Shown: piece after piece, positions 27,532-37,399 of the stretch
Numbering within the stretch: the first letter of the stretch is position 1
How the letters are laid out: each line of letters opens with the position of its first letter
Assembly (NCBI GenBank): GCA_012798515.1
Contig: JAAZNB010000139.1
Location: 1-42,836 of the forward strand
Reading direction: 5' to 3'
Length of the DNA: 42,836 nucleotides
DNA from: Chloroflexota bacterium
GTDB lineage: Bacteria > Chloroflexota > Anaerolineae > Anaerolineales > Anaerolineaceae
Translations under genes and position numbers: made by a program
The notes under the pieces: generated by a model
Seen by the model: the letters and a program-made list of their open reading frames with translations, nothing else
Database searches by the model: none
What the model was told of the DNA's origin: nothing

Positions 27532-28587
27532 TTATGGGCCGGTAATGATCGTGTGTAACTTGTCCACCCAGGCCTCGGTCGAGAAATTGTCCTGCACCCA
27601 TCGCTTGCCATTTTCCCCCATCGTGCAGGCTTCATCGGGGTGAGTCCATAAATACTGGATGGCCTCTCGCATTGCTCCAATGTTTCCCGGTTCGACCAGG
27701 ATCCCGGTCTTCCCGTCATCGACGTAATCTTGCAGTCCGGGAGCGCGGGTGGCCACAACGGGGATGCCCATCGACTGGGGCTGCAAAACTGACGTCGATC
27801 CGGCGCTCCACTGGGATGTGTCTTTTTGGATCGGCACGACCACAAATCGGCAGCCCATGTAAGCCGTGCGAATCGTGGTGGGATGGTTATAGTCCTTGGA
27901 TACGACATTGGGTGGTAACTGCCCGGCGTCGAAAGATTGGTCTTGTTGCACCCAGGCGCTGGTACCCGAAATCTGGCACGGAATGTCTGGAAGATCACTC
28001 ATAGCCTGGATCAAGGTGGAATAGTCCCGGTTGGTCACCCCGACACTGAGGATGTAATCTCCACTGCCCTTCTCCCGGCAAACCGGGTAGTAAAACCGGG
28101 TATCCACCGGGCTGAAGAAAGGGTACACTTTTTGGGTATCCACTGCCAGGGAGTCTTTAAGCGCCTTCGCTTCAGCTTTGCTCAAAGGCAACATCAGCTT
28201 CCATTGCCGGTAAGCCCCGGACAGGCGCAATAGCTTGAGCTTCTCTGGTGACATCATGTGATGCAAGATGACGTAATGCTCTACACTCTTCCCCAAAAAG
28301 AGCCCCAGGGAGATGCCGATCCGTTCAGACATGCTCAGGACCACGTCGTACTTCTCTGCCCGGATTTTCCTCGCCAGACGCATCCCCCAAAACAGGTCCA
28401 CCTTGGCCCGTTCCTCGATCTCACGAATAAACCGGTTTTCACCTTGAGCTTTATTGTCGTAGTCCAACCACGTCGCCTGCATCCGATCCGCCAACTCGAT
28501 GTAATCCAACCGTGGCCGAATGCCCTCACCGATTTCTTGGAGTAAATTCGGTGATTTCTTGCTCGTGGCAACAATTAGAAATTTCAT
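27532..28587 (-). CDS. Glycosyltransferase, GT4-like
   Basis: MKFLIVATSKKSPN..., LQPQSMGIPVVATRAPGLQDYVDDGKTGILVEPGNIGAMREAIQYLWTHPDEACTMGENGKRWVQDNFSTEAWVDKL. Confidence 0.88.
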   Translation of the reverse strand: MKFLIVATSKKSPNLLQEIGEGIRPRLDYIELADRMQATWLDYDNKAQGENRFIREIEERAKVDLFWGMRLARKIRAEKYDVVLSMSERIGISLGLFLGKSVEHYVILHHMMSPEKLKLLRLSGAYRQWKLMLPLSKAEAKALKDSLAVDTQKVYPFFSPVDTRFYYPVCREKGSGDYILSVGVTNRDYSTLIQAMSDLPDIPCQISGTSAWVQQDQSFDAGQLPPNVVSKDYNHPTTIRTAYMGCRFVVVPIQKDTSQWSAGSTSVLQPQSMGIPVVATRAPGLQDYVDDGKTGILVEPGNIGAMREAIQYLWTHPDEACTMGENGKRWVQDNFSTEAWVDKLHTIITGP

Positions 28588-28593
28588 GGGTAC

Positions 28594-30051
28594 TCACGCC
28601 TGATTTAAAATTGTATTGTCGAGCAGCGCCGGATTCGTGAGCCGCTCTAACGCCACCAATGCCCCCATGAACATCCAACTATAGATGACGTAATCGTATG
28701 CCGATATACCCTGGGTGTAAGGGAAAGGCAAAAGCCAGTCGCCAAAAGCCATCGCCACGATACATCCGATAGTTCCGGCCATAGTGGCGTAGGCCAGCCC
28801 CTCTACAAAGTCTCCCCTCCCCCGGATACGCTTCAGGAAGCGTAAACCAAACAGCGCCTGGGCCACGAAAAACCACAGGTAGAAAATCAGGCCCACTACA
28901 CCGGTTTGCGCTACCACATCGATGTAGTTACTATGCGTGGCCATTGCCTCATTTGGGAAATAGGTCATGTAGTATACTGCATAACCGCCCGGGCCGGTAC
29001 CAAACAAGAAATGCTGGCTGGTAACTTCCCAATTTTTTAACCAGGCCATATACCGCGTGACACCACTCTCGGAATGTTCTGCCTGGTAGACTCCCTCGAA
29101 GTAATTGGTGTTACTCACAAAGATAACCGCTGCGACCAATAAAAGCAAGATAAACAATTTCTTGGAACGGGAATAGAATAGGAATCCCAGCGCGGCCATG
29201 GCGGGCAACCAGCCGGATAACCAGGTGATGCGAATTCCAAAGCTGTAGTCGAACCAGATAATCGCCAGGGCAAGGACTGCCAGGCGCGCCACCACAGGCA
29301 TCTTCGTGTTGAACAGTGCCATAGCAGTCAGCAGACAGATCACCCACATTGTAAACAGGCCCCCAGTGCTGACCTCGAAGCCAATAACTCGAAATTCATA
29401 CAACAAACCGGCGATGCTGGCGATCAACATGATCCAATACAATGTTTTCAGGTCTTTCACGTTCCTGACCACGTTTGCCACCAACAGATAGGAACATGCC
29501 AGCATGATCATGACCGCTGAGGTAGCGATCTGGACCATGGTAAAACTGCCCCACGCCTGTATCGACGCGTCCCGAAACACAATACTCCACAACAATGAGA
29601 TCGGGACTACAACGATGAACGCCAACAGCGGAAAATTCATGGGGGTCGGATAAAGGTGGAATCGTTTATCCACCACGAACATTTTCAAAACCCAGATCCC
29701 CACAAACAGGATGGTCAAGAGCAACCCATCTACAATGACGCTGTTGGTACCTGTATCCAGATAAAAAGGTGAGAACGCAGCCGCTAACAGGATGATGATA
29801 GGCGACAGCCACAGGTTTTTCTGAAAATAGAAGAACAAGACCACCAAGATCGGCAGGGCGATCATGATCACATAAAACGGCAGGCTCAACAAAGCCGCCA
29901 GCACACCCAGGCCAACCGAGGCCAGGATGACCAGCACCATGAGTGCGAATTTGGCCGTTTCAGGGGTCCGTTTCTTGGTGCTCTTGAATTGATCCTGTTT
30001 GATAGCGGCCTGGACCTGCCGGACGATACCGTTTGAGTCTGTTGTTGCCAT
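28594..30051 (-). CDS. O-antigen ligase/polymerase family (Wzy_C-like) membrane protein
   Basis: Polytopic; FLFGTGPGGYAVYYMTYFPNEAMATHSNYIDVVAQTGVVGLIFYLWFFVAQALFGLRFLKR. Confidence 0.87.
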   Translation of the reverse strand: MATTDSNGIVRQVQAAIKQDQFKSTKKRTPETAKFALMVLVILASVGLGVLAALLSLPFYVIMIALPILVVLFFYFQKNLWLSPIIILLAAAFSPFYLDTGTNSVIVDGLLLTILFVGIWVLKMFVVDKRFHLYPTPMNFPLLAFIVVVPISLLWSIVFRDASIQAWGSFTMVQIATSAVMIMLACSYLLVANVVRNVKDLKTLYWIMLIASIAGLLYEFRVIGFEVSTGGLFTMWVICLLTAMALFNTKMPVVARLAVLALAIIWFDYSFGIRITWLSGWLPAMAALGFLFYSRSKKLFILLLLVAAVIFVSNTNYFEGVYQAEHSESGVTRYMAWLKNWEVTSQHFLFGTGPGGYAVYYMTYFPNEAMATHSNYIDVVAQTGVVGLIFYLWFFVAQALFGLRFLKRIRGRGDFVEGLAYATMAGTIGCIVAMAFGDWLLPFPYTQGISAYDYVIYSWMFMGALVALERLTNPALLDNTILNQA

Positions 30052-30055
30052 TGCA

Positions 30056-31261
30056 CTACCCTCGATTCATTTTTTGGGTAACAACTCGATCGAGATAAAG
30101 CTCATAACGCTGCACGATCTGCTCCCAACCATACCGGTCAACCACTTCCCTGCCATGGCTGATCAACTGCTGGCGTAATCCTGGTTGTTCGATCAGCCGG
30201 AAAACCTCGGCAGCGAATTCTTCGGGGCTATCTCCTACCAATACGTCCCGACCGCGCTTCAAATCGAGCCCTTCGATACCCTTGCTGGTCGATATCACCG
30301 GTGTCCCGTGAGATAATGCTTCCAGGATCTTCAACCGGGTGCCGCCGCCAATTCGCAGCGGGACGATGCAGGCCAGGCTGGAGCGGATCAAGGGACGAAT
30401 ATCTTCCACGTAGCCGGTAAACAAGACATTCTCCTGGTGTGGCAGTTGGCCGAGGTCTACGCCTGCGGTCTTCCCGGTTACCCATAATTTTATCCCAGGT
30501 TTTCGCCGGCGAATGACTGGCAGGACTCGCTCGATAAAGTATCGTACCGCGTCCATATTAGCCAGGTAAGTCACCGCTCCGGTATAGATTAGCCGTTCAG
30601 GATCGTATTCCAGGTGCTGATCGTCTCCGCTTTCGGCGGGCTCCACCCCATTAGGCACGACCACGATGTTTTTACAATCCGGCGCCACGCTCAAAGTACG
30701 CCGCTCCTCCAGGTCTGAGACCACCGTGCAGCCATCAAAAGTCTGTAGCAGGCGATGTACATAGTTGGAATATTTCCACCAGGTCAGCTGATTGCGAAAA
30801 CGGCGTAATGGAGTATCCGCCCGCAGCACCAGCTGGTAAATGGTGGTCAATTCTACTTCCTCGAAGATACGGGCGATGTTCTTATATTTCTGCGCATACA
30901 TCGCCATGTCGATCTGGGAAGCAATGAGGACGTCGTATGTATTTTTCTCGACAAACTCATCCAGGGTAGCCTGAACTTCAGGATTGTACGCATGCAAGTA
31001 AGCCCTGGGCACGGGCGAGAAGTAGGTATAGAAGCCATCCCCCGATTCGCCGTGGTAAGAATTGCGATAGCGAAAGACCCGGATCGTGCGGCAGTACTGC
31101 TGGAGCTCCTTGACCTGCTCCTCCTGCAACGGCTCCTCGGTAAACGAGACCAGGTCGATGCGGTGATGTAAAGACAGGTATTTAAGCAGCGCGTGGATCC
31201 TGATCTTGGAACCGTTGTCTGGGGGTATGGGGAACCAACGCGAGAGGAATAATATGTTCAT
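30056..31261 (-). CDS. Glycosyltransferase, GT4-like
   Basis: Start MNILFLSRWFPIPPDNGSKIRIHALLKYLSLHHRIDLVSF (ATG at 31261; track start 31366 lies inside the next gene); IVPLRIGGGTRLKILEALSHGTPVISTSKGIEGLDL. Confidence 0.91.
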   Translation of the reverse strand: MNILFLSRWFPIPPDNGSKIRIHALLKYLSLHHRIDLVSFTEEPLQEEQVKELQQYCRTIRVFRYRNSYHGESGDGFYTYFSPVPRAYLHAYNPEVQATLDEFVEKNTYDVLIASQIDMAMYAQKYKNIARIFEEVELTTIYQLVLRADTPLRRFRNQLTWWKYSNYVHRLLQTFDGCTVVSDLEERRTLSVAPDCKNIVVVPNGVEPAESGDDQHLEYDPERLIYTGAVTYLANMDAVRYFIERVLPVIRRRKPGIKLWVTGKTAGVDLGQLPHQENVLFTGYVEDIRPLIRSSLACIVPLRIGGGTRLKILEALSHGTPVISTSKGIEGLDLKRGRDVLVGDSPEEFAAEVFRLIEQPGLRQQLISHGREVVDRYGWEQIVQRYELYLDRVVTQKMNRG

Positions 31262-31269
31262 TGAGCTTC

Positions 31270-32196
31270 TCAGTGAGCGATCATGTCTACTTTGCCAAAG
31301 TGGCCGGTGCAGTAATCTTTGATGGCCAGGATCATTGCCCGTCGTTGCGGTCTTTTCGAACGCCACCTTTTCTTGAACGTCCAGCTCACCAGCGTGCGCC
31401 CGTAATCCAGAAACAGCGTGCGCAACAATGGAGCCAGGCCCATGCGGGCCAGTCGGATAAACAGGAGCCGGTTACGGGTCATATAGTAATGCACCTGGGG
31501 CGAGGCTTCCCGGGCCACCCGGGTGATCTTATGCCAGATGAGCGCCTGGGGTACGAACAGGCAGTGATAACCGGCGTTTCGGGCCCGTACACACCATTCG
31601 GTTTCTTCGTAATAGGCGAAAAATTTTTCTTCCAACCCACCGATCTGGCGCACCACGCGGGTCTTGATCAACAGGGCACACCCGGTTACAAAATCCACCT
31701 CGCCAGGCGCTGTACCATATTGGCCGGTGTTGGCCTCGTCCAGGCCGATCATGCGGGTGATCCCTTTCTTCCAATCGATGCTTCCCCCTGCCGACCAGAT
31801 GATCCCCGGTTCGTTGTAATAACAAATCGTCGGTCCGGCTATGCCCGCCTGTGGATCTGCCTCCAGGGCAGCCACCATGGGCGCCAGGAAACCCGGCGCC
31901 ACTTCGGTATCATTATTCAGCAGCAGCGCGTACTCGTCGCCATCTGCCAATACTTCTTGAAGTGCGACATTGTTGCCCCCTACAAAACCCAGGTTGGCGC
32001 CGTTCTCGATCAGCCGCACGGCCGGAAAGCGCTCACGGATGAGTTTCCCAGAGCCGTCCGTCGAGCCGTTATCGACCACCAACACCCGGTATGCGGGGTA
32101 ATCCATCTGGAAGACCGACTCCAGGCAGGCCAGCGTGTCCGCTTTACCGTTCCAGTTGAGAATGATGATCGCTACGGAGGGAGGTTGGTTCATCAA
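31270..32196 (-). CDS. Glycosyltransferase family 2
   Basis: PPSVAIIILNWNGKADTLACLESVFQMDYPAYRVLVVDNGSTDGSGKLIRERFP..., ALLLNNDTEVAPGFL, EKFFAYYEETEWCVRARNAGYHCLFVPQALIWHKI. Confidence 0.94.
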   Translation of the reverse strand: MMNQPPSVAIIILNWNGKADTLACLESVFQMDYPAYRVLVVDNGSTDGSGKLIRERFPAVRLIENGANLGFVGGNNVALQEVLADGDEYALLLNNDTEVAPGFLAPMVAALEADPQAGIAGPTICYYNEPGIIWSAGGSIDWKKGITRMIGLDEANTGQYGTAPGEVDFVTGCALLIKTRVVRQIGGLEEKFFAYYEETEWCVRARNAGYHCLFVPQALIWHKITRVAREASPQVHYYMTRNRLLFIRLARMGLAPLLRTLFLDYGRTLVSWTFKKRWRSKRPQRRAMILAIKDYCTGHFGKVDMIAH

Positions 32197-32211
32197 TACG
32201 TCTTCCGTGGT

Positions 32212-33705
32212 CTAGGTAGACTTGTTGGGTAATACAGTCAGCCGGATTCGGGCAAACACCTGGCGCAGTGTATTCAATTCTTGCTCGCTGAGCACCCGAA
32301 ACAGCCAGACCATAGCAAAGTAGGTGCTTGCCCCGATGCCAATTTGTACGAACAGGTTCAGGCCGCGCACCAGGTAGAGGATCCCTCCCATCAAGATAGA
32401 GGCTGCGATGATCTTGACGAATTCGCGTACGATGCTGGGCAATTGTAATTTTCGCTTGAGCAAGAAGTGGAACTGCAAAGCGCTGACCGCATCCGTGGTC
32501 ACCGTCACCAGCGCCGCCCCCACCATTCCAAAGCGCGGGATAAAGATCAGGTTTAACACGATATTCGCCAGGGTGTTGACTGTATTGATGCGCGCCGCTG
32601 AACGTTCTTCGGTCGTGATGGTGGTCATGTCACCGCAAAATCCGGCAAACATCAGTAGAGGCACGTCCCAGATCAAAATTTGCAGCGCCAGTCCCGCCGG
32701 CAAGAATTCGCGTGTGTACAGGAATTGGATCAAAGGATAAGCTACGAACAATCCTCCCACCGAGATGGGGATCGAGATCATAAAGATCACTTTCACCGAA
32801 GAATAATACCAGCGCTGTACCTTGAGCGGATCCTGTACGAACACTCGCGATAGCGAGGGCACCATAGCGGCCTGGAAACTCGACGAAAACATCATCAGGG
32901 AGAAGATCAGGTTATATGCGACGTTATACCAACCGACTTCCTCTTTAGAGACATACTGGTTCAGGATCACAGTATCGATGCTGTACGCAATCGACATCAT
33001 CAAGGAAATGATCCCAAACGGGATCCCGGCCCGCACCAGGTGCGGCCAGGTGCGCACGTCGATATTGAATGGAATGCGATTGAGGCCAATCTTGTAAAAT
33101 GCCCAGATTGCAATTCCGATCCTGGGCAAGATGCCGATCAGGCTGGCTACGATCAGCCACAGGAACCCCAGGCCGCTGAACAGGAAGATCGAGCCAAAGA
33201 TGATAAATACGATCTGCGCCGATACGTCGATTAAGGTAACGTAATCGAGCCGTTCGTGGGCTCTCAACACCGAGGCCAGCGGGACGCTAAAGGCCGACAG
33301 CAGGAAACTGGTGGCGTAGATAAAGATACCCAGCACCAATTCGGGCGAATACTGCGCCTCCATGGCGGCCAGGGGGATTCCCGCCATTCCAATCAAGGCC
33401 AGCAGCACCCGCAATACGACCAGGTTCCAGAAATAGTTGTGGACTTTTTCGTGGTCCCGGGTGATTTCCCGCGTGACGAATTGGGAAATACCCAGTTCGG
33501 CAAAGATCTGGAAGATCCCCACAAAGGCCAGTACGACCGAGTATTGGCCGAAACGCTCATCCCCTAAACGACGCACCACCAGAACGTTGAACAGGAAATT
33601 GATCGCTTTCAAAGCGATCATGCCAATGGTCACGAATGAGGCATTTTTAAAAATCAGCCGGTTGAGGGATGAGGACTGCGCTTCAGATATTTGATTTTGA
33701 TCCAT
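32212..33705 (-). CDS. Oligosaccharide flippase (Wzx/MATE-like)
   Basis: NRLIFKNASFVTIGMIALKAINFLFNVLVVRRLGDERFGQYSVVLAFVGIFQIFAELGISQFVTREITRD...; polytopic polysaccharide-exporter pattern. Confidence 0.92.
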   Translation of the reverse strand: MDQNQISEAQSSSLNRLIFKNASFVTIGMIALKAINFLFNVLVVRRLGDERFGQYSVVLAFVGIFQIFAELGISQFVTREITRDHEKVHNYFWNLVVLRVLLALIGMAGIPLAAMEAQYSPELVLGIFIYATSFLLSAFSVPLASVLRAHERLDYVTLIDVSAQIVFIIFGSIFLFSGLGFLWLIVASLIGILPRIGIAIWAFYKIGLNRIPFNIDVRTWPHLVRAGIPFGIISLMMSIAYSIDTVILNQYVSKEEVGWYNVAYNLIFSLMMFSSSFQAAMVPSLSRVFVQDPLKVQRWYYSSVKVIFMISIPISVGGLFVAYPLIQFLYTREFLPAGLALQILIWDVPLLMFAGFCGDMTTITTEERSAARINTVNTLANIVLNLIFIPRFGMVGAALVTVTTDAVSALQFHFLLKRKLQLPSIVREFVKIIAASILMGGILYLVRGLNLFVQIGIGASTYFAMVWLFRVLSEQELNTLRQVFARIRLTVLPNKST

Positions 33706-33862
33706 TAATTAGTAAACCTGCTGCTTCCCGTGCACACACAACAGATGACGCCACGTATCCTTGCGGAGCCATGAAGTCCTCGATCCGGGTGCCCCCACAC
33801 CTCATTTTTACATCGCTCATAATCTGAGTTGATGACTGGCTTCCCATCCGGCTGCTACAAAT

Positions 33863-34816
33863 TCAACCGCGTGAATTCGCGCTCACTTCCTGATCGGGAA
33901 CGTCGGACGCCAGGCTGTTCTTCATCCATTCAATCGTCTGGGACAGGCCCTCTTCCAACCCAACCCGGGGCTCCCACGCCAAACGAGCACTGGTCTTGGC
34001 GACATCGGCCACTCGTTCTTGTTCCATCTGGCGCTGGGGCAAGGCTCCGAAGACAGGGGCTACGCTGGCTTGGGTCAGGCGAGCGATCCTGGCCACCAGA
34101 TCGCGAATTGAGATCAGCACCCCGGAACCCAGGTCGAACGTCTCGCCTTCGATACCCTGGATCGCGGCCATTCTTACCAGCCCGTCGATCACGTCTTCGA
34201 CGTAGATCCAATCGATAAAACGATCGCCATTACTCAACATCGGCGCTTCATCGTGTAAAAAGGATTGGATCACGTAAGGCACCAGTTTTTTCCGGTTTTC
34301 GACCAGCGGCCCGTAGGTCATAAAGATCCTGGGAATGACCACCGGCGTGCCATACAGGGCGTGGAACATACGCGCATACGTTGAACACCCCCATTTCGCG
34401 GCGGCATAAGGTGATGATGGGATCACCTCCTCCTCCGCTGCGCTGGGCTCTTCGAGCGAGCCGGCCAGCACGATGCGGCTCACGCCATTTTCTGTAGCCG
34501 CCGTCAATACATTGATTGTAGCGGTTAAATTATCGTGGTAAGTAGGCAAAACGAATTTCAATTCCCTTTGCCCGGTGGCGTTGCCTGCCAGATGGAATAT
34601 CACCGCCGGTCGAACCTGCTTGACGACGTTCTGAACAAAGTGGTTGTCCGCGCAGTCCCCCTGCCACCAACAGGTATTGGGCCGTGACGAGCTTTGCTCG
34701 CGGCGGGATACCAGGTGGAGTTCGACGTCCAGACTCTCCAGACGCCTGCGCAGATGCTTGCCCAGGAACCCGCTTGCACCGGTGATGAGAATATTCTGGC
34801 CAGTTAATGAATACAC
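33863..34816 (-). CDS. NAD(P)-dependent epimerase/dehydratase (extended SDR)
   Basis: NILITGASGFLGKHLRRRLESLDVELHLVSR..., SSPYAAAKWGCSTYARMFHALYGTPVVIPRIFMTYGP. In-frame GTG at 34816 lies just after the upstream stop; track start 34957 would overlap the DUF4910 gene by >130 nt. Confidence 0.9.
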   Translation of the reverse strand: MYSLTGQNILITGASGFLGKHLRRRLESLDVELHLVSRREQSSSRPNTCWWQGDCADNHFVQNVVKQVRPAVIFHLAGNATGQRELKFVLPTYHDNLTATINVLTAATENGVSRIVLAGSLEEPSAAEEEVIPSSPYAAAKWGCSTYARMFHALYGTPVVIPRIFMTYGPLVENRKKLVPYVIQSFLHDEAPMLSNGDRFIDWIYVEDVIDGLVRMAAIQGIEGETFDLGSGVLISIRDLVARIARLTQASVAPVFGALPQRQMEQERVADVAKTSARLAWEPRVGLEEGLSQTIEWMKNSLASDVPDQEVSANSRG

Positions 34817-34821
34817 GAAGT

Positions 34822-36129
34822 TTATGATCCTTGTTCTTTGAGCAGTTGGGTTTCTTCCAGCCGGGCAGCCGCGGCATAGATCATATCGAACGCCATCCCT
34901 GCCCGTTCGGCAATGTCCAGCAGTGAATGTTTCCCGTCTGACTGGTTCAACACCCACAGCATGGCCAGTTGGAACGATTTGTTGTCGCCATATCCGCCAA
35001 TCGGTTGGTATAAACCGCGTTTGCCCAGCTGGGGTTCACAATACGGGTTGAGATTGATATAGCTGCGGTTGCCTTCGATAAGCTCGATCACCTTGAGATA
35101 TTTTTCGAAGGAATCGGCCAGGTACTCTGGGCGAACCAGTTCCAGGTTATCGGCAGAGGTATGATACTGGGGATACTGGTTATTGGGGGTTCGCATCAAT
35201 GAGCCGACGGCCAGGTTAAAGCCGGGAGAACAATACTGGCGTTCGTCATAGCCATACGGGATGAATTCACGGATCTCGTAGGCCTGACTAGAATGTTTCA
35301 AGACGTGGGCTACAGCCCGGTCGATTTCAGCGTTCCCATCCCGGCTCTGTTTGTAGGTTGAGTTTCCCGGGTCACCCACGCAGGTCACTACCAGCCCGTG
35401 TTGGATGCGCCTGGCCTGTTCTTTGTTCAGGCTCAGCCAGGTGATAGAACCGATCGTGCCGGGGATAAACAGGAAGCGGTACGAATAGCGCCGTTCGACT
35501 CCCTGCAGGGTCTTTGCCAGCATCGCCGCCAGCGTAATCCCCGACAGGTTGTCGTTGCACAGTGAAGGGTGGCAGGCGTGGCAGGAGATCAAGAATTCGT
35601 CCTGGATCTCACCGGGAAGGTAAAACTCGCCATAACTCAGTGATCCGGGCGCCAGGGTGGCGTCGATGCACACCTCGTATTCACCCTCCTCCAATCCGGT
35701 CAGCGTGTTGTGGCTCAGGCAGAATCCCCAATCCTCGTGGTAATACGTGGTGCGGTAGGGAACCCAGTCCGGATGGTCCGGCAGCGTGTACAGGTGCGGT
35801 CTCAGCTCTTCCAACGTCATACGAGCCTTGACCGGCACGCTGTAATTGACCACATGCAGGTTGCTCTGGCGAAAATCAACCACCCGCTTCCCGCTCGCAT
35901 TCTGGATATAAGCGTCACGGATATTCCACTCTTGCGGAACGGTCCAATCGAAGACCTGCGTGCCGCTGGGTACTTCGTGGATTTCCAGGGGGATGATATC
36001 CTGGAGTGCACGCAGTGTCTGGCGGATTCCCTCCCCGGTGATGCTCCGGCAAATGGGATAGAGTTGCACGATCAGATCGTACATCTCCTGTCCCAATTTT
36101 TCAGCGTCGAGATCTGGTGTGATTTTCAT
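34822..36129 (-). CDS. DUF4910-family, aminopeptidase-like (M28-related fold) protein with C-terminal winged-helix-like region
   Basis: MYDLIVQLYPICRSITGEGIRQTLRALQDIIPLEIHEVPSGTQVFDWTVPQEWNIRDAYI...; metal-site-like HACHPSLCNDNLSGITLAAMLAK; C-term HSLLDIAERAGMAFDMIYAAAARLEETQLL. Confidence 0.85.
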   Translation of the reverse strand: MKITPDLDAEKLGQEMYDLIVQLYPICRSITGEGIRQTLRALQDIIPLEIHEVPSGTQVFDWTVPQEWNIRDAYIQNASGKRVVDFRQSNLHVVNYSVPVKARMTLEELRPHLYTLPDHPDWVPYRTTYYHEDWGFCLSHNTLTGLEEGEYEVCIDATLAPGSLSYGEFYLPGEIQDEFLISCHACHPSLCNDNLSGITLAAMLAKTLQGVERRYSYRFLFIPGTIGSITWLSLNKEQARRIQHGLVVTCVGDPGNSTYKQSRDGNAEIDRAVAHVLKHSSQAYEIREFIPYGYDERQYCSPGFNLAVGSLMRTPNNQYPQYHTSADNLELVRPEYLADSFEKYLKVIELIEGNRSYINLNPYCEPQLGKRGLYQPIGGYGDNKSFQLAMLWVLNQSDGKHSLLDIAERAGMAFDMIYAAAARLEETQLLKEQGS

Positions 36130-36157
36130 TTGATTATCTCGCCCAAACCAGGGGGGT

Positions 36158-37387
36158 TTAAAACACTTGCGTGGTTGGGATGGGAACCACGAATTTTCCG
36201 TTCCACTCGCGTATGCCGGCCATCTGCTGGGAGATTTCGTCTTTCAAATTCCAGGGCAAGATGAGGACGTAATCCGGGCGGGTTTCGAAGATCTTCTCCG
36301 GAGCATAGATGGGGATGTGCGTACCGGGCAGGTACAGGCCCTGTTTGTGTGGGCTGCGATCCACGGTAAAATCGATGAAATCTGTGCGCACCCCGCAGTA
36401 GTTTAATAACGTATTACCTTTTGCCGGTGCTCCATAACCCACCACGCGTTTGCCCTCGTTCTTGGCCTGGATCAAGAAAGACAGCAGGCTCCTTTTAGTC
36501 TCCTCCACCTGGCGGGAGAAAGTCGCATAGGTCTCCAGGCACTCGAAGCCGGCTTGTTGCTCGCGCTCTTTCAGCTCGATGACCCGCTCGCTCACCGGTT
36601 TACTGTAGTCTTCGGCGTGCCGGGCGAAAATACGCAGTGACCCACCGTGGGTGGGCAGCTCTTCTACGTCGAACAACACCAGTCCATGGTGGGCGAAGAT
36701 TTTTTCCACACTCAGGAACGAATAATACGAAAAATGCTCGTGATAGATGGTGTCGAACTGGTTTTCCAGCATCAGACGCATCAGGTGGGGAAATTCCATG
36801 GTGATCACACCGCCGGGTTTCAACACCAGCTTCATGCCACCCACGAAGTCATTCACGTCCGGCACGTGGGCCAGCACGTTATTTCCCAGGATCAGGTCGG
36901 CGGAGATCTTTTCACCCACCAGGCTACGGGCCAGCGCCTGGCCAAAGAACTCACTCCTGGTGGGGATGCCTTTCTCGATGGCGGCCTGCGCCACGTTCCT
37001 GGCCGGCTCGATCCCCAACACAGGGACATTGTGTTCCACAAAGTATTGCAACAGGTAACCGTCGTTGCTGGCCAGCTCGATGACCTGGCTGGTCTGGTTG
37101 TAACCAAAGCGCTCGATCATCATCTCCACGTACTTTTTGGCATGTTCTAGCCAGGATACCGAATAAGAAGAGAAATAGGCGTAGTCTCCAAAAATTTGTT
37201 CCGGGCTCTCGAATTCCTCTAACTGGACCAGGAAACATTGCTCGCATACGTAAACATGCAATGGGTAAAAAGGCTCCATTTCGTTGAGCCGGCTTTCACT
37301 GACGTAATCGTTCGCCACCGGGGATACCCCCAGGTTGACAAAAGTGTGCTGTAAGGGGGTCCCACAAAAACGGCAATTGGGTGCCAT
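36158..37387 (-). CDS. SAM-dependent C-methyltransferase, NDP-hexose C-methyltransferase-like
   Basis: N-terminal zinc motif CRFCGTPLQ...VYVCEQCFLVQLEEF; VIELASNDGYLLQYFVEHNVPVLGIEPARNVAQAA; C-terminal GYGAPAKGNTLLNYCGVRTDFIDFTVDRSPHKQGLYLPGTHIPI. Confidence 0.92.
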   Translation of the reverse strand: MAPNCRFCGTPLQHTFVNLGVSPVANDYVSESRLNEMEPFYPLHVYVCEQCFLVQLEEFESPEQIFGDYAYFSSYSVSWLEHAKKYVEMMIERFGYNQTSQVIELASNDGYLLQYFVEHNVPVLGIEPARNVAQAAIEKGIPTRSEFFGQALARSLVGEKISADLILGNNVLAHVPDVNDFVGGMKLVLKPGGVITMEFPHLMRLMLENQFDTIYHEHFSYYSFLSVEKIFAHHGLVLFDVEELPTHGGSLRIFARHAEDYSKPVSERVIELKEREQQAGFECLETYATFSRQVEETKRSLLSFLIQAKNEGKRVVGYGAPAKGNTLLNYCGVRTDFIDFTVDRSPHKQGLYLPGTHIPIYAPEKIFETRPDYVLILPWNLKDEISQQMAGIREWNGKFVVPIPTTQVF

Positions 37388-37399
37388 AAATATCGCCTC

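Noticed and set aside
31261-32232. 323-aa plus-strand ORF over the GT2 gene
   Set aside because: Antisense to a clear GT2 with strong motifs; composition (His/Gln/Arg-rich) is typical of a mirror frame.
36647-37150. 167-aa plus-strand ORF opposite the C-methyltransferase
   Set aside because: His/Gln-rich mirror frame of a strongly supported gene.
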